DNA of 7,313 nucleotides from positions 1 to 7,313 of the forward strand of contig CBDUST010000242.1 in NCBI GenBank assembly GCA_965369945.1, given 5' to 3'. The notes beneath the pieces were generated by a model. That model did not search any database, had not been told where the DNA came from, and worked only from the letters and a program-made list of their open reading frames with translations. Each line of letters starts with the position of its first letter. Within the stretch, counting starts at the first letter, position 1. Below, in pieces: positions 5,796 to 7,313 of the stretch. The translations under genes and the position numbers were made by a program. The stretch comes from JADFNO01 sp965369945 (GTDB taxonomy: Bacteria > Planctomycetota > Phycisphaerae > Phycisphaerales > SM1A02).

Positions 5796-7082
5796 ATGAA
5801 ACATTCGCTACTAAGAACCGTGACGTGTTGCCTTGCCTTAGCCGTGGTGACGGCAGCGCTGGCCGCACCCTCGATAGAGATCCGACTGAAGAACGGCTCG
5901 GCTTGGCGCGGCGAACTCAACGACGTCGTTCGCTTGAGCTTCGTTGAGCGGGGCATTGAGATCGAGTTCACCGGTCGGCTCCTCGCGGCTACTAAATACT
6001 ACGTCAAGATCGAAGGTAAACTGGCCGGTGAAACGGCAACGAAGACCATCTTCAACGGTGATATCCGATCGATGCGCACTCTTGCCGAACCGGAGGCGGC
6101 CGATGTAATCGGCTCTGCCAAGACGCGCAGCGACAAGCCGGCCTCCGACGTAACGAGCGCTGCGACTGAAGGGAATCAATCTCGGGGCGTCTTCGTGCTT
6201 CCGATGTCCGGGATGGTTGGCGAGACGTTCCGCGCACAGGAAATCAAGAAGATTGGAGATCACGCAGATACCTTCGGTCCCGGCCAAATCATTATTCTGC
6301 TGTTCGACTCCCACGGCGGACTGGCCGCCGCGATGGAGCCTATTCACAATTCGATTCTCCAGGTGAAGCGACGTCATCGTGTCATCGCCTGGATCAAGAC
6401 GGCAATCTCAGCCGCCGCCGCTTCCTCGCTCGCTTGCGACGAAATCTACTTCATGACTGAGGGTACGCTGGGTGCGATGACTGCCTATGCAGGAACCACA
6501 GCCCTCAAAGACGAGGAGTTGCAGGCATGGTTGGATCTCGCCGCCAAGTTCATGGAGAACGGTGGTCGCTACCCCTATATCGCTCATGCTATGATCCACG
6601 CCCCAGCCTTGCTGTCCTACGACAAGGATCCCGAGACCGGCGAGGTCATTTGGCACAATGACCTGTCAGGCCAGCATCAACTGTCCAATGACACAACCAA
6701 CCTTGTGTTTACATCCGGAGTTGCGGTCGATTCCGGTTTTGCAGACGGCATTGCCGACACCGGTGAGGAACTGGCGGCGTTGCTCGACCTGAGTGAATGG
6801 CGTGAGATCGACAACTATGGGCGCTCCATCGCTAAGGACTGGGAGGACATCGTTAGCAGGGCCAAGGAGGAAATCCCACGCTTGATAGCTCGCCGTGGTA
6901 TGGTCACCGGCACACCGGAGCAGCGCATCGGAGCGCTCATTCGAATCGACGAGGCGCTGATCAAGTGGATTGATCGGGCTCCGGCAATTGCGCGGATGAT
7001 GATTCCTGTTTCAAAGGACTTCCTGGAGCGAGAAATCCGCGATTATCGCAAACAGCTTGCGGACATTAGGAGAAGGCGCTAA
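5796..7082 (+). CDS. Exported NfeD/SppA-like serine protease homologue (ClpP/crotonase fold)
   Basis: 428 aa. I start at the ATG at 5796 because it begins a clean signal peptide (1-24: basic MKHSLLR, hydrophobic CCLALAVVTAALAA); a GTG at 5715 would put 27 unrelated residues in front. The ribosome site is weak, so coupling to the upstream gene (70 bp gap) is plausible. Next come a small beta-rich domain (27-94, IEIRLKNGSAWRGEL ... FNGDIRSM), a Ser/Ala-rich linker (95-130), and a ClpP-fold domain: GVFVLPMSGMVG (131-142), IIILLFDSHGG with Gly174-Gly175, AISAAAASSLACDEIYF with Ser205 at the clan SK nucleophile position, TEGTLGAM, and TSGVAVDSGFADGIADTGEEL, the counterpart of the 'LT..EA...G.ADGIADS.EEL' segment of NfeD-type proteases. 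A catalytic Lys is not certain; Lys238 and Lys251 are candidates. A charged helical C-terminus ends in IRRRR. No C-terminal membrane helices or OB domain as in full NfeD. Likely a periplasmic peptidase acting with the paralogue upstream (inference). Confidence 0.87.
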   Translation: MKHSLLRTVTCCLALAVVTAALAAPSIEIRLKNGSAWRGELNDVVRLSFVERGIEIEFTGRLLAATKYYVKIEGKLAGETATKTIFNGDIRSMRTLAEPEAADVIGSAKTRSDKPASDVTSAATEGNQSRGVFVLPMSGMVGETFRAQEIKKIGDHADTFGPGQIIILLFDSHGGLAAAMEPIHNSILQVKRRHRVIAWIKTAISAAAASSLACDEIYFMTEGTLGAMTAYAGTTALKDEELQAWLDLAAKFMENGGRYPYIAHAMIHAPALLSYDKDPETGEVIWHNDLSGQHQLSNDTTNLVFTSGVAVDSGFADGIADTGEELAALLDLSEWREIDNYGRSIAKDWEDIVSRAKEEIPRLIARRGMVTGTPEQRIGALIRIDEALIKWIDRAPAIARMMIPVSKDFLEREIRDYRKQLADIRRRR

Positions 7083-7112
7083 CCGGATTTGGGGCAGCAG
7101 CGAACTTTGACG

Positions 7113-7144
7113 CCCGCTTGGCGAATCACCGAGCGGGTTTTTTT
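7113..7144 (+). terminator. Rho-independent terminator of the ClpP-fold gene pair
   Basis: CCCGCTTGG (7113-7121) pairs with CCGAGCGGG (7129-7137) in a 9-bp stem with one G-T pair and a 7-base loop, followed directly by seven Ts (7138-7144). It lies 30 bases after the stop codon of the second ClpP-fold gene. Confidence 0.9.
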
Positions 7145-7313
7145 CTGCGCTACATCACTGCCGCTAGAGCAGTTTCAATGCTATTGTAGCGTCAGGGCAT
7201 GGCAGAAACGGGTCAAAGGAGCTGCCTCAAGACCGGTGGTATCCCGATTCCATTGGATCCTCACCCGTGCGAAGATCCGGTGGCACGGGCATCCTGCCCG
7301 TGCAGATGTCACG
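7145..7313. other. Non-coding stretch to the right edge
   Basis: No supported gene in these 169 bp. It holds a 7-bp inverted repeat CGCTACA (7148-7154) / TGTAGCG (7185-7191) with a 30-base spacer, of doubtful meaning, and a REP-like palindrome at 7283-7303. A gene may begin just outside the window. Confidence 0.6.
7283..7303. repeat. REP-like palindromic intergenic repeat ('GTGILPV' type)
   Basis: GCACGGGC (7283-7290), ATCCT spacer, GCCCGTGC (7296-7303): a perfect 8-bp hairpin. One frame from 7282 reads G-T-G-I-L-P-V. From memory, this motif appears in many tiny spurious 'proteins' annotated in planctomycete and verrucomicrobial genomes because a dispersed intergenic palindrome has this sequence. 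A nearby CCCGTGC (7264-7270) repeats one arm. Copy number cannot be judged from one window. Confidence 0.55.

Noticed and set aside
7148..7191. CGCTACA/TGTAGCG inverted repeat as an RNA gene or attachment site
   Set aside because: Arms are only 7 bp with a 30-base spacer; likely chance without further support.
1..7313. CRISPR arrays, tRNA or rRNA genes, insertion sequences, phage genes
   Set aside because: No repeat-spacer pattern, no tRNA or rRNA-like sequence, and no transposase or phage-type protein seen.

Overview
The window looks like chromosomal DNA from a planctomycete (Planctomycetota; perhaps a Phycisphaerae-type lineage, though that finer placement is a guess). The clues are an ECF-like sigma factor of the TIGR02999 type next to a Ser/Thr kinase with a transmembrane segment after the kinase domain, secreted NfeD/ClpP-fold proteins with a small N-terminal beta domain, and a palindromic 'GTGILPV'-type intergenic repeat at the right edge.

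Left part, minus strand (1-1956): a sigma factor gene (1387-1956) is followed 85 bp downstream by a Ser/Thr protein kinase gene that runs off the left edge. The natural start of the kinase gene (ATG at 1301, perfect AGGAG) is separated from the kinase domain by an in-frame TAG at 1224-1226. The frame is intact on both sides. The catalytic domain can still be made from an internal ATG at 1055 with its own ribosome binding site, so the locus has either lost a non-catalytic N-terminal segment or reads through an amber codon. The sigma factor carries a Thr where ordinary ECF factors have acidic residues in region 2.2, which fits activation by phosphorylation.

Middle part, plus strand (2138-4054): rsmD (16S rRNA guanine-N2 methyltransferase) and a CCA tRNA nucleotidyltransferase/poly(A) polymerase family gene, 36 bp apart, form a probable RNA-maturation operon divergent from the sigma/kinase unit.

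Right part, plus strand (4289-7082): two tandem, diverged paralogues encode exported proteins, each with signal peptide, small beta-rich domain, linker, ClpP/crotonase-fold (NfeD/SppA-like) domain and a charged helical C-terminus. The second keeps a Ser at the expected nucleophile position and a Gly-Gly at the oxyanion-type turn. The first has lost both (Gly, and Asp-Tyr) and gained an Arg/Gly-rich tail, so the pair looks like an active protease plus a pseudoprotease partner. An ECF-style promoter match (GAACTT-N16-TCGGA) and an 8-bp hairpin precede the pair, and a strong intrinsic terminator at 7113-7144 follows it. The pair is the most interesting content of the window. The last 170 bp are non-coding and contain inverted repeats only.
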